This document shows positions 1-10,000 of a stretch of 33,548 nucleotides of DNA, in pieces; within the stretch, counting starts at the first letter, position 1, and the number at the start of each line of letters is the position of its first letter. Source of the DNA: Lentisphaeria bacterium (GTDB taxonomy: Bacteria > Verrucomicrobiota > Lentisphaeria > JABSQK01 > CAJWLW01); the NCBI GenBank assembly GCA_030754995.1, contig JASLZG010000009.1, positions 1 through 33,548 of the forward strand, written 5' to 3'. The notes below the pieces were generated by a model. That model worked only from the letters and a program-made list of their open reading frames with translations. It was not told where the DNA came from and did not search any database. Position numbers and translations under genes: made by a program.

Positions 1-11
1 CTCGGCACAAA

Positions 12-683
12 TCAGTCGATCCGTTCCGCGGTGCCGCCGCAGCAGGCCTGGATCAGGCCGATCGCTTCGCCGGCAACCTGCTGTTGCCGTTCTGCGGACA
101 TCGCATCGGTGCTCTCGACGATCAGCAGCACCTCCTTGCTGGCGGCGGTGACCTTGCTGAACTCGCCCTGCACGACGTCCAGTCGGCAAATGACGCGATT
201 GTCCGCATCGACGTATCCGAATTCGCCCGCCGTCACCGGCTGCGGTTCCTCACTGCCGAGCGGAACAAACGTCTCACTGCCGTCGAACAACTGCAGGGTC
301 ACCGGCAGCGACATGGTTGCGAGATCGTGAGCCCCCAGGCTGAACAGGGTTCGCAGCGAAATCAGGTTGTAGGCATCGACGAAGTTGTTGATGCTCGGCA
401 GGCAGCCGCGTTTCAGAGCGTAGCGATACAGGTTGGGTATCGACGGCGGGTGCTTCTTCGGATTGACGCCGACGCTGCGAAACAGTTCGTAGAGCCGCGT
501 CAGTTCCGGGGTGGCGATCAACTCCTTGAGATCGGCGTAACGACCGCGTGCCTGCGCTGCCGCCGCTTCGATGTCCGCCTGCAGCCCGGCATTGGCCGGG
601 CCGATGGTGACGTCGCGAAAGACAACAGCGGTGGCGCGCAGGCCGAGGCGCAGACAGTCATCGGAAACTTCGAAGAGGCTCAC
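12..683 (-). CDS. B3/B4 tRNA-binding-domain protein
   Basis: A 223-residue protein that resembles the free-standing B3/B4 domain found inside the phenylalanyl-tRNA synthetase beta chain. Family knowledge suggests a tRNA- or amino-acid-related editing or recognition role, but the substrate cannot be read from sequence. Supporting segments are the central 'PPSIPNLYRYALKRG' and 'NNFVDAYNLISL', typical of stand-alone B3/B4 proteins, followed by a beta-rich stretch with 'GEFGYVDADNRVICRLD'. The start is a GTG that overlaps the purA stop by four bases (GTGA), so it is probably translationally coupled to purA. There is no signal peptide, so the protein is likely cytoplasmic. The family call is fairly firm; the function is open. 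Confidence 0.8.
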   Translation of the reverse strand: MSLFEVSDDCLRLGLRATAVVFRDVTIGPANAGLQADIEAAAAQARGRYADLKELIATPELTRLYELFRSVGVNPKKHPPSIPNLYRYALKRGCLPSINNFVDAYNLISLRTLFSLGAHDLATMSLPVTLQLFDGSETFVPLGSEEPQPVTAGEFGYVDADNRVICRLDVVQGEFSKVTAASKEVLLIVESTDAMSAERQQQVAGEAIGLIQACCGGTAERID

Positions 684-1960
684 TCCGAGCGATGGATCAG
701 CGCGTCACGGGCCGGGCCGACGGAAATCATCGTGATCGGCGCGGCGATCAGCGACTCGATCTTCTCGACGTAGTCGCGAGCGGCAGCTGGCAGTTCGTTG
801 TATTCACGAACCTCCGAGACATCCGACTTCCAGCCGGGCATCGTCTCGTACACCGGCCTGGCAATGTCCAGGGCACCGCCGACCGGAAAATCCGTGACCG
901 TCTCGCCGTTGACGTCGTAGGCCGTGCAGATCGGGATTTCATCGAGGTACCCGAGCACATCGACCAGTGACAGCACGACATCGGTGGCGGCTTGCAGCCG
1001 CACGCCGTACTTCGTGGCGACGGCATCGAACCAGCCGACCCGCCGCGGGCGTCCCGTGGTGGCGCCGTATTCGCCGGCGTCGCCGCCGCGCTCACGCAGC
1101 TCGTCGCCGTCTGCTCCCGGCAACTCAGTGACAAACGGGCCGGCCCCGACACAGCTCGAATATGCCTTGGTGACGGCGATGACCTTCTCGATGGCGTAAG
1201 GCGGCACGCCGGCCCCGACGCAGGCGTACCCCGCCAGTGTCGATGACGAAGTGGTGAACGGGTGGATGCCGTGTTCCGGGTCGCGCAAGGCGCCAAGCTG
1301 GCCTTCGAGCAGGATGTTCTTGCCGGCCCTGACCGCGTCGTGCAGCAGCACCGTAGTGTCGCAGATGTAGGAGGTCAACCGGGTGCTCAGCGTCGTCAGG
1401 TAGTCGATGATCGCATCGATCGACATGGGGTCCTTGCCGTAGAGCTCGGTCATCAGCGCGTCCTTGGCGGGCAGGGCGCGTTCGAGCTGGTTGCGCATGC
1501 GGTCAGGATCGGTGAGATCGGAGACGCGGATACCGACCTTCAGCGCCTTGTCGGCATAGAACGGGGCGATACCGCGCTTGGTGGAGCCGAAACTGGCGCC
1601 GGCGAGACGTTCCTCCTCGTAGCCGTCGAGCAGTCGGTGGTGCGGCAGCACGACCTGGGCGCGGTCCGAAACCTTCAGTTGCGGCTCGGGCACGTTGCGC
1701 TGCTGCAACTCGTCGAGCTCATCCCAGAAAACATCCAGGTCCAGCGCTACGCCGGGGCCGATCACGTTGGTGACACTGGGATAAAAGACCCCGGACGGCA
1801 GCAGGTGCAGGGCGAATTTGCCCTGCGGATTGATCACCGTATGGCCGGCGTTCGCCCCGCCTTGAAAGCGCACGACGAAGTCGGCATCGACGGCCAGCGA
1901 ATCGGTGATCTTGCCCTTGCCCTCGTCTCCCCAGTTACCGCCGGTGATGGCTGTAATCAT
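680..1960 (-). CDS. purA: Adenylosuccinate synthase
   Basis: Catalyses GTP-dependent joining of aspartate to IMP to give adenylosuccinate, the first committed step to AMP, in the cytoplasm. At 426 residues it has the normal family length. The N-terminal P-loop-like 'GNWGDEGKGK' (about residues 8-17) and 'GGANAGHTV' are diagnostic. The loop usually written GTTGRGIGPAY reads 'GSTKRGIAPFY' here, so this belongs to a divergent subgroup. An AGGAG ribosome binding site lies 8 bases before the ATG. The leader carries two stem-loops, and the B3/B4 gene overlaps its stop. A second purine gene, apt, lies 30 kb away in the window. Confidence 0.96.
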   Translation of the reverse strand: MITAITGGNWGDEGKGKITDSLAVDADFVVRFQGGANAGHTVINPQGKFALHLLPSGVFYPSVTNVIGPGVALDLDVFWDELDELQQRNVPEPQLKVSDRAQVVLPHHRLLDGYEEERLAGASFGSTKRGIAPFYADKALKVGIRVSDLTDPDRMRNQLERALPAKDALMTELYGKDPMSIDAIIDYLTTLSTRLTSYICDTTVLLHDAVRAGKNILLEGQLGALRDPEHGIHPFTTSSSTLAGYACVGAGVPPYAIEKVIAVTKAYSSCVGAGPFVTELPGADGDELRERGGDAGEYGATTGRPRRVGWFDAVATKYGVRLQAATDVVLSLVDVLGYLDEIPICTAYDVNGETVTDFPVGGALDIARPVYETMPGWKSDVSEVREYNELPAAARDYVEKIESLIAAPITMISVGPARDALIHRSE

Positions 1961-1982
1961 CGGTGTCTCCTAATTAAGTCCG

Positions 1983-2002
1983 GGCGGTGACGATGCACCG
2001 CC
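1983..2002 (-). promoter_or_regulatory. Stem-loop in the purA leader
   Basis: GGCGGTG and CACCGCC are perfect 7-base arms around a 6-base loop, ending about 22 bases before the purA start codon and just upstream of its ribosome binding site. It could affect purA translation. No known purine riboswitch core is evident. The inverted repeat is seen directly; the role is inferred. Confidence 0.4.
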
Positions 2003-2033
2003 TCCCGTAGCGGATCAAATACGTCCATGGCGG

Positions 2034-2056
2034 CAATCGCCGGATTCCGGCGATTG
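2034..2056 (-). terminator. Strong GC stem-loop between the DUF2142 gene and purA
   Basis: CAATCGCCGG and CCGGCGATTG form a perfect 10-base-pair stem with a 3-base loop, 22 bases past the stop of the DUF2142 gene. No T-run follows on the minus strand, so it is not a classic intrinsic terminator. It may stabilise the upstream mRNA end or sit in a long purA leader. Confidence 0.45.
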
Positions 2057-2066
2057 TGCCGTGCAC

Positions 2067-2095
2067 AATATAGTGACGTCATCCGGCAAACCAAA
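2067..2095 (-). promoter_or_regulatory. Possible purA promoter
   Basis: TATATT on the minus strand (2067-2072) matches a -10 box in 5 of 6 positions. A poor -35 candidate, TTTGGT, lies 17 bases upstream (2090-2095). If used, purA has a leader of about 100 bases containing both stem-loops. The weak -35 keeps confidence low. Confidence 0.3.
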
Positions 2096-3533
2096 ATCGT
2101 TTGAAAACAACGGCCGTAGCCACCGCCAGGGTCAGCACCGCCGCCGCCGCAAAGACCCACGACTTGACACGCAATTGCACCGGCAAGGGCAACCGGCCGC
2201 GGGTGCAGCAGTACAGGCAGAACAGGGCGCTCATCGCCAGCGGAATGTAATAGCGCCCCTGGACGATCCGCATCTTCATTTCGCTGACGGTGACCAACAG
2301 CGCGTGCAGGACGAATACCGCCACCAGGAAAACGAACCCGGCGACCAGCCCGGGCCGGCCCAACGCCCTGGTCGTGGCGGCGGGTGCCGGTTCGGCCGCA
2401 ACCGCCACCAGCAGCATGACCAGGAAGGCGATCACGAAAAACATCGGCACCGGCGTATCCAGCCAGCCGAGGCGGCCGACAAACTGTCCGTACACCAGCG
2501 GCAGCGTCATGTTGTTGTAGATATTCTGCAGGTAAAAGAGCAGCGCACTCCACGGGCTGTCGATGATCGCACCGATGGCGTCCGGGCCGGCGGCCTGCAA
2601 ATGCGGCAATCCCGACTGGCGCACGATCAGCAGCCAGCCAGCCAGCAGTAGCGCGGCGGTGCCGGGTACGGCGATCATTGTCACGGCCCGCAGCCGGCGG
2701 TTTGCGAACTTCGCAGCTGGCAGCATCAGGCAGAGCAGACAGAGCGGCAGGTAGGCGATCTTGGCGACCGCAATGATGGCGGCCAGCACGGTCAGTTCAA
2801 CGATGGCCCGCCGGCCGACAGCCTGGCGGCTGTCGTCAAGCGTCAGCCGCAGGATTTTGGCAAGGAAAAGAAAGGCGGCCGCGTTGACGATGCTGTCCGC
2901 CCCCGGCGCCATCGCCTGCTGCATCGACATCGGCATCAGCGCCAGCAGGAACAGCGCCGGCTTGAGGACCGGCATCTGTTTGAGCGCCCACCAGACGATG
3001 GCCAGGTAGACGATGAGATTGGCGCCGCGGATCAGGTACAGCACGATGAGCACCGGCAGGTTCAGCGAATACCCGATGAAGCTGACAAGCGTCTGCGGCA
3101 GATACCCGATGAACGGGTAGTTGCAGGTATTGGAGAAGTCGTAGTATCGCGTACCGCCCTGACGCATCCGCACGTCGAAAGCCGCGACCAGCCGGGCCAG
3201 GTCCTGGGGGTTCGACTGTTTCGACGGGCTGGTGATGACGCTGATGTCACGCGCTGCGAGTTCCTCTTCGGTCCGGATCAGGGCGCCTGGCAGGACGGCG
3301 CCCGTGCCGGATTCGCCGGTAACCGGGCGGCAGCACAGACGCCCCTGGGCGAAGCTGATGGCGCGGTAAAAGTGATTGTACTCGTCCGGCGTCTGGAACG
3401 GCGGGACCAGGAGGATCCAGGCAACGCCGAACGCCAGGCCGATGCGCAGAAACAACCGGTGCCATTGCGTCTCTCCGGGCGATGCCGTTTCCAACTCTTC
3501 CTGCGAGCTTGCGGATTCGTGATTGTCGTTCAA
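2079..3533 (-). CDS. DUF2142 family polytopic membrane protein
   Basis: A multi-pass inner-membrane protein of about 484 residues. The family is often found near polysaccharide genes and is thought to have a glycosyltransferase-C-like fold, but no reaction is established. After the first membrane helix comes 'PPFQTPDEYNHFYRA', the family signature. Later segments include 'YPFIGYLPQ', 'QQAMAPGADS' and roughly ten hydrophobic helices. The track start at 3722 is rejected: its first 63 codons lie over the opposite-strand DUF3127 gene and its promoter and look non-coding. No ATG lies between there and the conserved region, so I chose the TTG at 3533, about 40 bases below a good minus-strand promoter. 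The start is uncertain; the family is fairly clear. Confidence 0.82.
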   Translation of the reverse strand: MNDNHESASSQEELETASPGETQWHRLFLRIGLAFGVAWILLVPPFQTPDEYNHFYRAISFAQGRLCCRPVTGESGTGAVLPGALIRTEEELAARDISVITSPSKQSNPQDLARLVAAFDVRMRQGGTRYYDFSNTCNYPFIGYLPQTLVSFIGYSLNLPVLIVLYLIRGANLIVYLAIVWWALKQMPVLKPALFLLALMPMSMQQAMAPGADSIVNAAAFLFLAKILRLTLDDSRQAVGRRAIVELTVLAAIIAVAKIAYLPLCLLCLMLPAAKFANRRLRAVTMIAVPGTAALLLAGWLLIVRQSGLPHLQAAGPDAIGAIIDSPWSALLFYLQNIYNNMTLPLVYGQFVGRLGWLDTPVPMFFVIAFLVMLLVAVAAEPAPAATTRALGRPGLVAGFVFLVAVFVLHALLVTVSEMKMRIVQGRYYIPLAMSALFCLYCCTRGRLPLPVQLRVKSWVFAAAAVLTLAVATAVVFKRFWFAG

Positions 3534-3582
3534 GTTGTAGGGCGTGTGGTGACGAATAATGGAATGGCAACGCGGCGACGGT

Positions 3583-3610
3583 ATTATATTGTCGGACCCG
3601 TTAAAGGCAA
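3583..3610 (-). promoter_or_regulatory. Sigma-70-like promoter for the DUF2142 gene
   Basis: On the minus strand TTGCCT (3605-3610), a 16-base gap and a perfect TATAAT (3583-3588) form a good promoter. It overlaps the ribosome binding site of the divergent DUF3127 gene. A plus-strand TATTAT covers nearly the same bases (3582-3587), so the two promoters may compete. Confidence 0.55.
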
Positions 3611-3622
3611 AGGAGAGTGCAC

Positions 3623-3988
3623 ATGGAGATCCAGGGACGCCTGCTGGAGGTCGGGGAAACCGTCGATGTTTCCGATCGCTTCCGCAAACGCGAGTTTGTT
3701 GTCGAGTACGCCGACAACCCACAGTACCCGGAGTACCTGAAGTTCGAGCTGGTCCAGGACAAGTGTACCATGCTCGACGACTACAATCCGGGCAGCGATG
3801 TTGTCGTGCATTTCGATCTGAAGGGTCGCAAATGGACCGACCCCCAGGGACAGGTGAAGTATTTCAATTCACTGCAGGCCTGGCGCCTGGCGCCTGCCGG
3901 CAATACCGGCCCGCCGCCGCCAATGCCCCCACCGCCCGACGATATGGGCGTTGAGGAGTTCGAGAATATCGACGACCTGAAGTTCTGA
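3623..3988 (+). CDS. DUF3127 protein, SSB-like OB-fold
   Basis: A 121-residue cytoplasmic protein matching DUF3127, a small family with an OB-like fold related to single-stranded DNA-binding proteins. The N-terminal 90 residues are the beta-rich core ('MEIQGRLLEVGET', then 'KREFVVEY', then 'FDLKGRKW'). A Pro-rich linker (PPPPMPPPP) leads to an acidic tail ending 'DDLKF'. That tail imitates the SSB C-terminal tip (acidic residues then a final Phe), which recruits repair and replication proteins. AAGGAG lies 8 bases before the ATG at 3623, so I prefer this start to the in-frame GTG at 3617. It faces the alpha-2-macroglobulin gene tail to tail. DNA binding is inferred from family and tail. Confidence 0.82.
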   Translation: MEIQGRLLEVGETVDVSDRFRKREFVVEYADNPQYPEYLKFELVQDKCTMLDDYNPGSDVVVHFDLKGRKWTDPQGQVKYFNSLQAWRLAPAGNTGPPPPMPPPPDDMGVEEFENIDDLKF

Positions 3989-4026
3989 GCCGGTAGCACG
4001 AAGCTTTTCGGGCCTGTGCTGCGTCG

Positions 4027-7000
4027 TCACCGCACTTCCAGCATGAAACTCTCCGAATGGCTGTTGAACTCCGGCGCGTACATGCACTGGATGTTGGCGA
4101 TGCCGCTCTGATACCTGCCCCGGTGCGCCACCCGCGTCGAATACTCGAAGACATACGTGCCCTTCGGCAGATAGTCGATAAAGAAGTGACTCGCCGTGTC
4201 GCGGGTGCTCTGGTAATACGCCAGCCCGTCCTGGTACCTGTACTTCGACAACACGTTCACCGGTTCCGTACCGGCCCCGCGCTGGTCCTTCAAGTGCACG
4301 TACTCCATGTCGCGGTCGACGCGCAGCACCAACCGCACCACCAGCTCGTCACCGACGCCGATGACCCCCTCTACCTTGTTCAGCACCGGCCCCTTCCCGG
4401 TGTTCTCCTTGATGTACAGCGCCTTCTCCAGCGTCAGCGGCGTCGCCGTGTGCGGCGTGATCTTGCGCATGTCCTCCATGTACTGCCAGTGGATGCTGCC
4501 CCAGCTCACACCCTCGTCGATCTTGGTCAGCGTGACTTCGCCCATTGCCGGCTTGACCTCAGCCCCGCCAAAACGCTCCTCGTAGAAGCCGGTGCCGGCT
4601 TCGACGTTTTTCGGCTCGATCGCGACGCCGGCCAATGCCACCGCCACCAGCTCGTCCGAGGCCAGCAGGTCGGTGCCGCGCAGCAGCATGGCGTACACCG
4701 CATCGGCGGTGGCGCGTGTCGTCTTCCAGTCGCGCGTTTGTTTCTGCTTGAGCAGCCAGACCTTGCAGTCCTCGACCGCCTTGTCGTCTTTGGCGACTTC
4801 GTCGAAGGCCTCGATCATCATCGCCTGGGTCTCGATCGGCGCCCGGTACCACCACCAGGAATGCTCGGTGTCGCGCCAGTACATGCCCATCTCCTCCTCG
4901 TTCACAGAATGCTCGTGGATCGATCGCATGATCTTCGCCGGGGTCCCTTTGCCCGCCCCGAACCGCTGCAGGCCAACCGCCAGGTGTCCTTGCGACAGGC
5001 GCGACACGGTCAGCCACTGTTTGCGTGCCTGCCCGAGAAAGTAGTCAACGGCCTCCTTCGCATTCGCCGCAATGACCTGGTCCTCGAGAAAGAAGCTGCG
5101 CCCGTAGATGTACAAGGCGATCGCCGGGCCCAGATTGTTGTTGTCAAGACGTTTGTCCCGCTTCAACTGCTGATATCTCTGGTTGATCGAGCCATCCAGA
5201 AAGTTGAGTGCCTTCAGCGCCGGCTTGACGTCGATGCGCTTGACGCCGAGATGGCGCAGCCGACCGTAGCCCGTAGTGATGTACAACGTGATGTAATGAT
5301 TCGACGGGCCGCCGGGGAACCAGCCCCACGAACCGTCGCCGCGCTGCATTTCCTCGAGCCGGCGCTGCTGCCCGCGGCGTTCGCGGTTGAGCCGATTCCT
5401 GTCGAACAGTATGCCGAGGTTGCGCCGCGCCTCGCTCTCGCTCCCGGCTTGGCGGACCCATGGGGTTTCCTCGAGCATCACGGCCTTGAGCTCGGCGTTT
5501 TTCTCCAGCGGGCTGTCGAGCGCCTCGGTCCCTTTCCACTGGTCGAAAATCCGCCGGATCTTCGGGTCGGAACTGGCGATGTGCGAAGCCAGGGCATTGG
5601 CGTACAAACGGTTGAACACCTGCTCGGCGCAGCCGTGCGGGTACTCCATCAGGTAGGGCAGAGCCATCACTGCGTACCACGCCGGCTGTGACACCATCTG
5701 CACCGTCAGGCTCTCGTGCCGGATCGTGTCGGAACCGCCGGAGGCCAGGAGTTTTTCGAACTTGAACGTCTTCTTGCCGGCGTCGCGGACCGGCAGCGGC
5801 AGCGATTCGGTGACCATGATGCGACGCGGCAGTACCGGCAGGTAGCCTTCCTCGCCGTCCGAAAGCTTGTTGGTCGCGGCCACGGCGGTGTAGCTGAGGA
5901 ACCCCTGGCCATCGGGCACCGCGAGCGCCCAGGAATACGTCCGCGACTCCTTGGCGGGAATGTCGAACCCCTTGTCGGTCCGCTCATTTCCCAGCGCTTG
6001 ATCGGCGGACTGCGTAGTTCTTGCGTCGGCCAGGGACAGGCGGACGGTGCCCTGCTGGCGGGTCGGTGACTGGTTGATCACCTTGACCGTGAACTCGAGC
6101 CTGTCACCCTCGCGCAGGAAGCGCGGCGGATTCGGCTGCACCATCAGGTCCTTGGCGGTGACCACGCTGTCCTGCAGGAAACCGCTGCGCAGCCCGGCAT
6201 CGTGCGCCAACGCCATGAACTTCCACTTGGTCAGAGCCTCCGGCATCTCGAACTCCAGCTTGACGCGACCCTCGCCGTCACTGATCAGGTGGGGGAAGAA
6301 GAAAGCGGTTTCCTGCAGGTTCCTGCGGGCCGTTACTTTGCCCAGGTCCGGTCCCTTCGGCGCGCCGCCGGCGGCGGCGGTCGGCGGCGCCGCCGGGTCC
6401 AGGGCAACAGCTCCGTCCTTTCGAGCTGCCTTCCCCTGGGCGAGCACGGTGCCGTCAGCCATTTCCATCCCATCGGCATCCGCCGCCATCTCCATCGACG
6501 CCATCGGTGCCGGGGCACTGCTTAAGCTGCGATATTCGACGACCCCGCCCCGGCGGCCGCCATAGCTGTGATAGAAGTTCCTGGTGACATCCGGGTGAAA
6601 GCCGCGATATCTGAGGTTGCCGTTTTTCCGGTGGCTCGGCCAGCGGCCCTGCAGACGATGCCAGGAAACAAGAAGGTTCTGAAACTGCGACTGCAGGCGT
6701 GACCGGTCATGCCGGAATACGCCGATGCTTTGCGCCCAATGATGCGGCAGATAGGCATCGAGCGATTCGTCGTAGAGCCCGGCGACCATCTCGGCCACCA
6801 CCTTTTCGGCGTCCGTCCCGGTGATTATCGCAGTCCAGGTTTCCTTTTCGGCCGGCCCGAGCTTCGAAGTGAAATGCTCCCACTTCACCTGGAGTTTCTT
6901 GTTGCTCCACGGCACCGTGACCGGGCGCACTGTTATGTAGCCCCGATTCTCCCGCACCATCGTAACGCGCACCGTGAAGCCACCGCGCATCTCCTCGGTC

Positions 7001-10000
7001 ACTGCCAGTTCGATGATCTCCTGGGTGAGTTGCGGGTCGGTCCAGAAACTCCGCAGAATCTTCTTGCGATGCTCGATCTCGATGTATGCCCGGGCCCGAT
7101 CGTAGCCGCTGCCCCACAGCGCCGTGAGGCTGTCACCCGGCTCAACCTGCCAAGTCGGTGCCGTGAGCAGGAATGGAATCTTCAGGTTGCACTTGGGCGC
7201 CTGCGGATCGAGCACCTGCAACGGCTGCAGAGCAGTGACCGGCTTGCCGAAACGATCAGTCGACTCCAGTTTGGCACGGTACAGCCCGGGCTCGAGCGCC
7301 ACCGAAAGCTCCGCCCCGCCCTCGGCATCCGTCGTGAACGGCCGTTCGGCGGCAACCTCGCCGACTGGCCAGGTGTTGGGATCGGCAAGGTCCGGCTCTG
7401 CCGCCTGCCCGGCCGGCGACGGCATGCGGCGATGCCGCTGCCAGCCTTGGGGCCGGGGACGCTGGACGGTTGCCGGCGCCTGCAGCCGGAAAATCCTGAC
7501 GGTACCCTCAGCCCTCTGGCCGACGCCATCAAGCGTGCGCGTACCGATCGTCAGCACCACGGGCTTGTCCTTCTCCTGCCACTGGCCGGTGCTGAGTGTC
7601 GCCTGCAGAGTGGTGTAGCCGACGTTGACGGTGCGGCTGGCGGAGCGTGTTTCGCCGGCGGTGTCGGTGACATCGGCGTCGACCGAGAAAGTGAAGGTCG
7701 GTTCGTCGGCCGCCGGCACCGTCCGGTCCGGCGTGGCATTGAAGGTGACCTTGAACGAGCCGTCGGTCTCGGTCCGCACGATCCCGTGGAGGATCTCCTG
7801 GCCGCCGGACTGCGGCGGCATCCACCAGCGATACCAGCCCCACCACGGCGGATACCGAACCTCACGCACGACGCGGTACTGCACCTTGGCGCCATTGACC
7901 GCGGCCCCGGTGTAGCTGATGGCATGTCCCGTGATGGTGACGCCGGCATCCAGCTTCGGGGCGGTTTCCGGCGGCTCGAGGGTGACCTCGAACTTCGGCC
8001 GCTTGTACTCCTCGACCGTGACGTTGGTAATGCCGTTGGGCTGACCCTCGACGGCGATCGACATGCGGCCCATCAGCCGATCGCGCGGCGCCGTGAAGCT
8101 GCCGGAAAACGAACCGTAATCGTTGGTGCGAAAGTCGCGGCGCTCAATTTCCTTGTGATTGACGTCGCGGAAAGTGACCATGAGCTTGCGGTTGTTGATG
8201 GTGCGGTACGCGTCTTTCCCTTGGTCCGAATATATGCAGATGCCCTTGAAACGGATCGTCTGTCCCGGGCGGTAGAGCGAGCGATCGGTGAAAAACATGG
8301 TGTGTTCCTGCGGCCGGACCGTCATCTCATAGGCGCGTGCCGAAAGGTTGTTGGTCGAAACACGATCGCCCTGGTGTTTCGCCACAATGACATGCGGCTG
8401 CGGGTTGATGGCCGCTTTGAAATAGCCGTTTTTGTCGGTGCGCACATCGCCCCCCGTCCGCTGCCAATTCCGGCGAACCCGGTGCCAGAACTGGACCTGT
8501 ACACCCTCGATCGGCTCGCCGCTGCGCGCCGCCAGCACGAAACCGCCGACCCGGTTCGATCCCTGTCGCGTTCGCGTGACGATCGCCAGGTCACTGACCC
8601 AGAAGCTGCGATAGTTCACGAAATTCCTCTCCTTCTGAAAATTCGGGGTGCAACTGGAGATGACGAAATAATGACCCTTCGCCAGGTCCCCGGGCACCTC
8701 GACCTGATGTTGCCGCAACTGATAATCGTCCGTCGGCGGCAGATCCACAGACCAGGATTTAACCGGCGGCATGCCGATCAGTTCCTGCTGTTGCCGGCGC
8801 GTCGCCAACTGATCGAGCGACCAGCTCCGTGAACTGAGCAGCTTGTTCCAGTCGTACGGCACGACGCGAAACCAGATCTTGTCGATGTTCTTGTAGCTGA
8901 CACTGACTTTCGGCCATGGCTCGTTCCACACCTGCTCGACCATCAGGTCGACCTGCTTCGCTTCGATGGTTTGGACCAGGTTGTGGCAGGAATTGCCGCC
9001 CGGGGTCTCCGGGTGTGCCCTGGCGCCGCGCGTCGCCAGCCGGTGGGCACCGGCGAAATCGCTGTCGTTCTGCAGGATCATCGCCCAGTGATGCAGCGCC
9101 CGGGCCGAGATGCGGTGGTCGGCCCACTGATCGACGAAGCGCTCGAGCGCGGCGATGTAGCGCTCTTTTTTGTCGGCGCCGTAGGCCTGGTTGTAGCCGT
9201 AGACCAGGCGGCCGAGGTCGGCATCGATGCGGGCGTCCGGGTTGGCGTCGCTCTTGTGGAAGCGCAGCACCTCCTGGTAGACCTGCAATGCCCTGACCTT
9301 GGTCGAGGTGTCGTCGGTGGTCTCGATCTGCCAGGCGAGGAAGTCGTCGAGCTTGTCGAAGACCGGGGTGTCGGCGGCGAGGTCGAAGGCGTCCTGGGCG
9401 CGGTTTCCCGCCTGCTCGCCGGCACTGTAAAAACCCAGGGCCTCAAAGGCCAGGAAATCGTAGAGGGTCGGGCGGAAGCTGTCCGGTGCATTGCCGGCGG
9501 TGAGCAGTTCCGTATAATCGGCGATCGGCATCTTCTGCAGGGTTTCGGCGGCCGCCAGGGCGGTTGAGAAATGCTTGTCGATCTCGGCCAGGATCGTTGC
9601 CAGGTCCCAGCTCATGATGTCGTTGCCGGCGGCTTCGCCGGTCTGCGTGCGCTGCATGAAGCGCCAGCGGTTCTGCTGGAAAAAGTGCCAGTACCAGTGG
9701 GCCAGAATAGTCTGGAGAATCGGCTTGACCTCGTCCGGCGCGTCTTCGATTTCGGCTTGGAGGTTGGCGATCTTCTCTTCCGCCTTGCCGCCCTGGATCT
9801 CGGTGTGGTGGCGGATCTTCTTGGTTATCGCCTTGACCGCTTCGGCATAGGCTTTGTCGGCCAGGGCACCTTCGACGATCGGTTCGAGCAGTTCCATGGC
9901 GGTTTTTGGCAGGCCGTTGGCTTCGGCTTCGGCGACGTCCTTCCAGGCCGCCGTGCGGTCGGCGGCAAAGGCGCAGTGGACGAGCAGGAACAGGGGTATG

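Noticed and set aside
3534-3722. N-terminal 63-codon extension of the DUF2142 ORF
   Set aside because: It lies over the DUF3127 gene and upstream of the TATAAT promoter, and its sequence looks non-coding.
3993-4020. AGCAC ... GTGCT repeat between the DUF3127 and alpha-2-macroglobulin genes as a bidirectional terminator
   Set aside because: Only five-base arms with a 16-base spacer and no clean stem or T-run; too weak to annotate.
4057-8832. Long plus-strand ORFs of 544 and 707 codons opposite the alpha-2-macroglobulin gene
   Set aside because: They are antisense shadows of a confidently identified gene, with Arg/Leu/His/Val-rich composition typical of GC-rich reverse frames and no family features.
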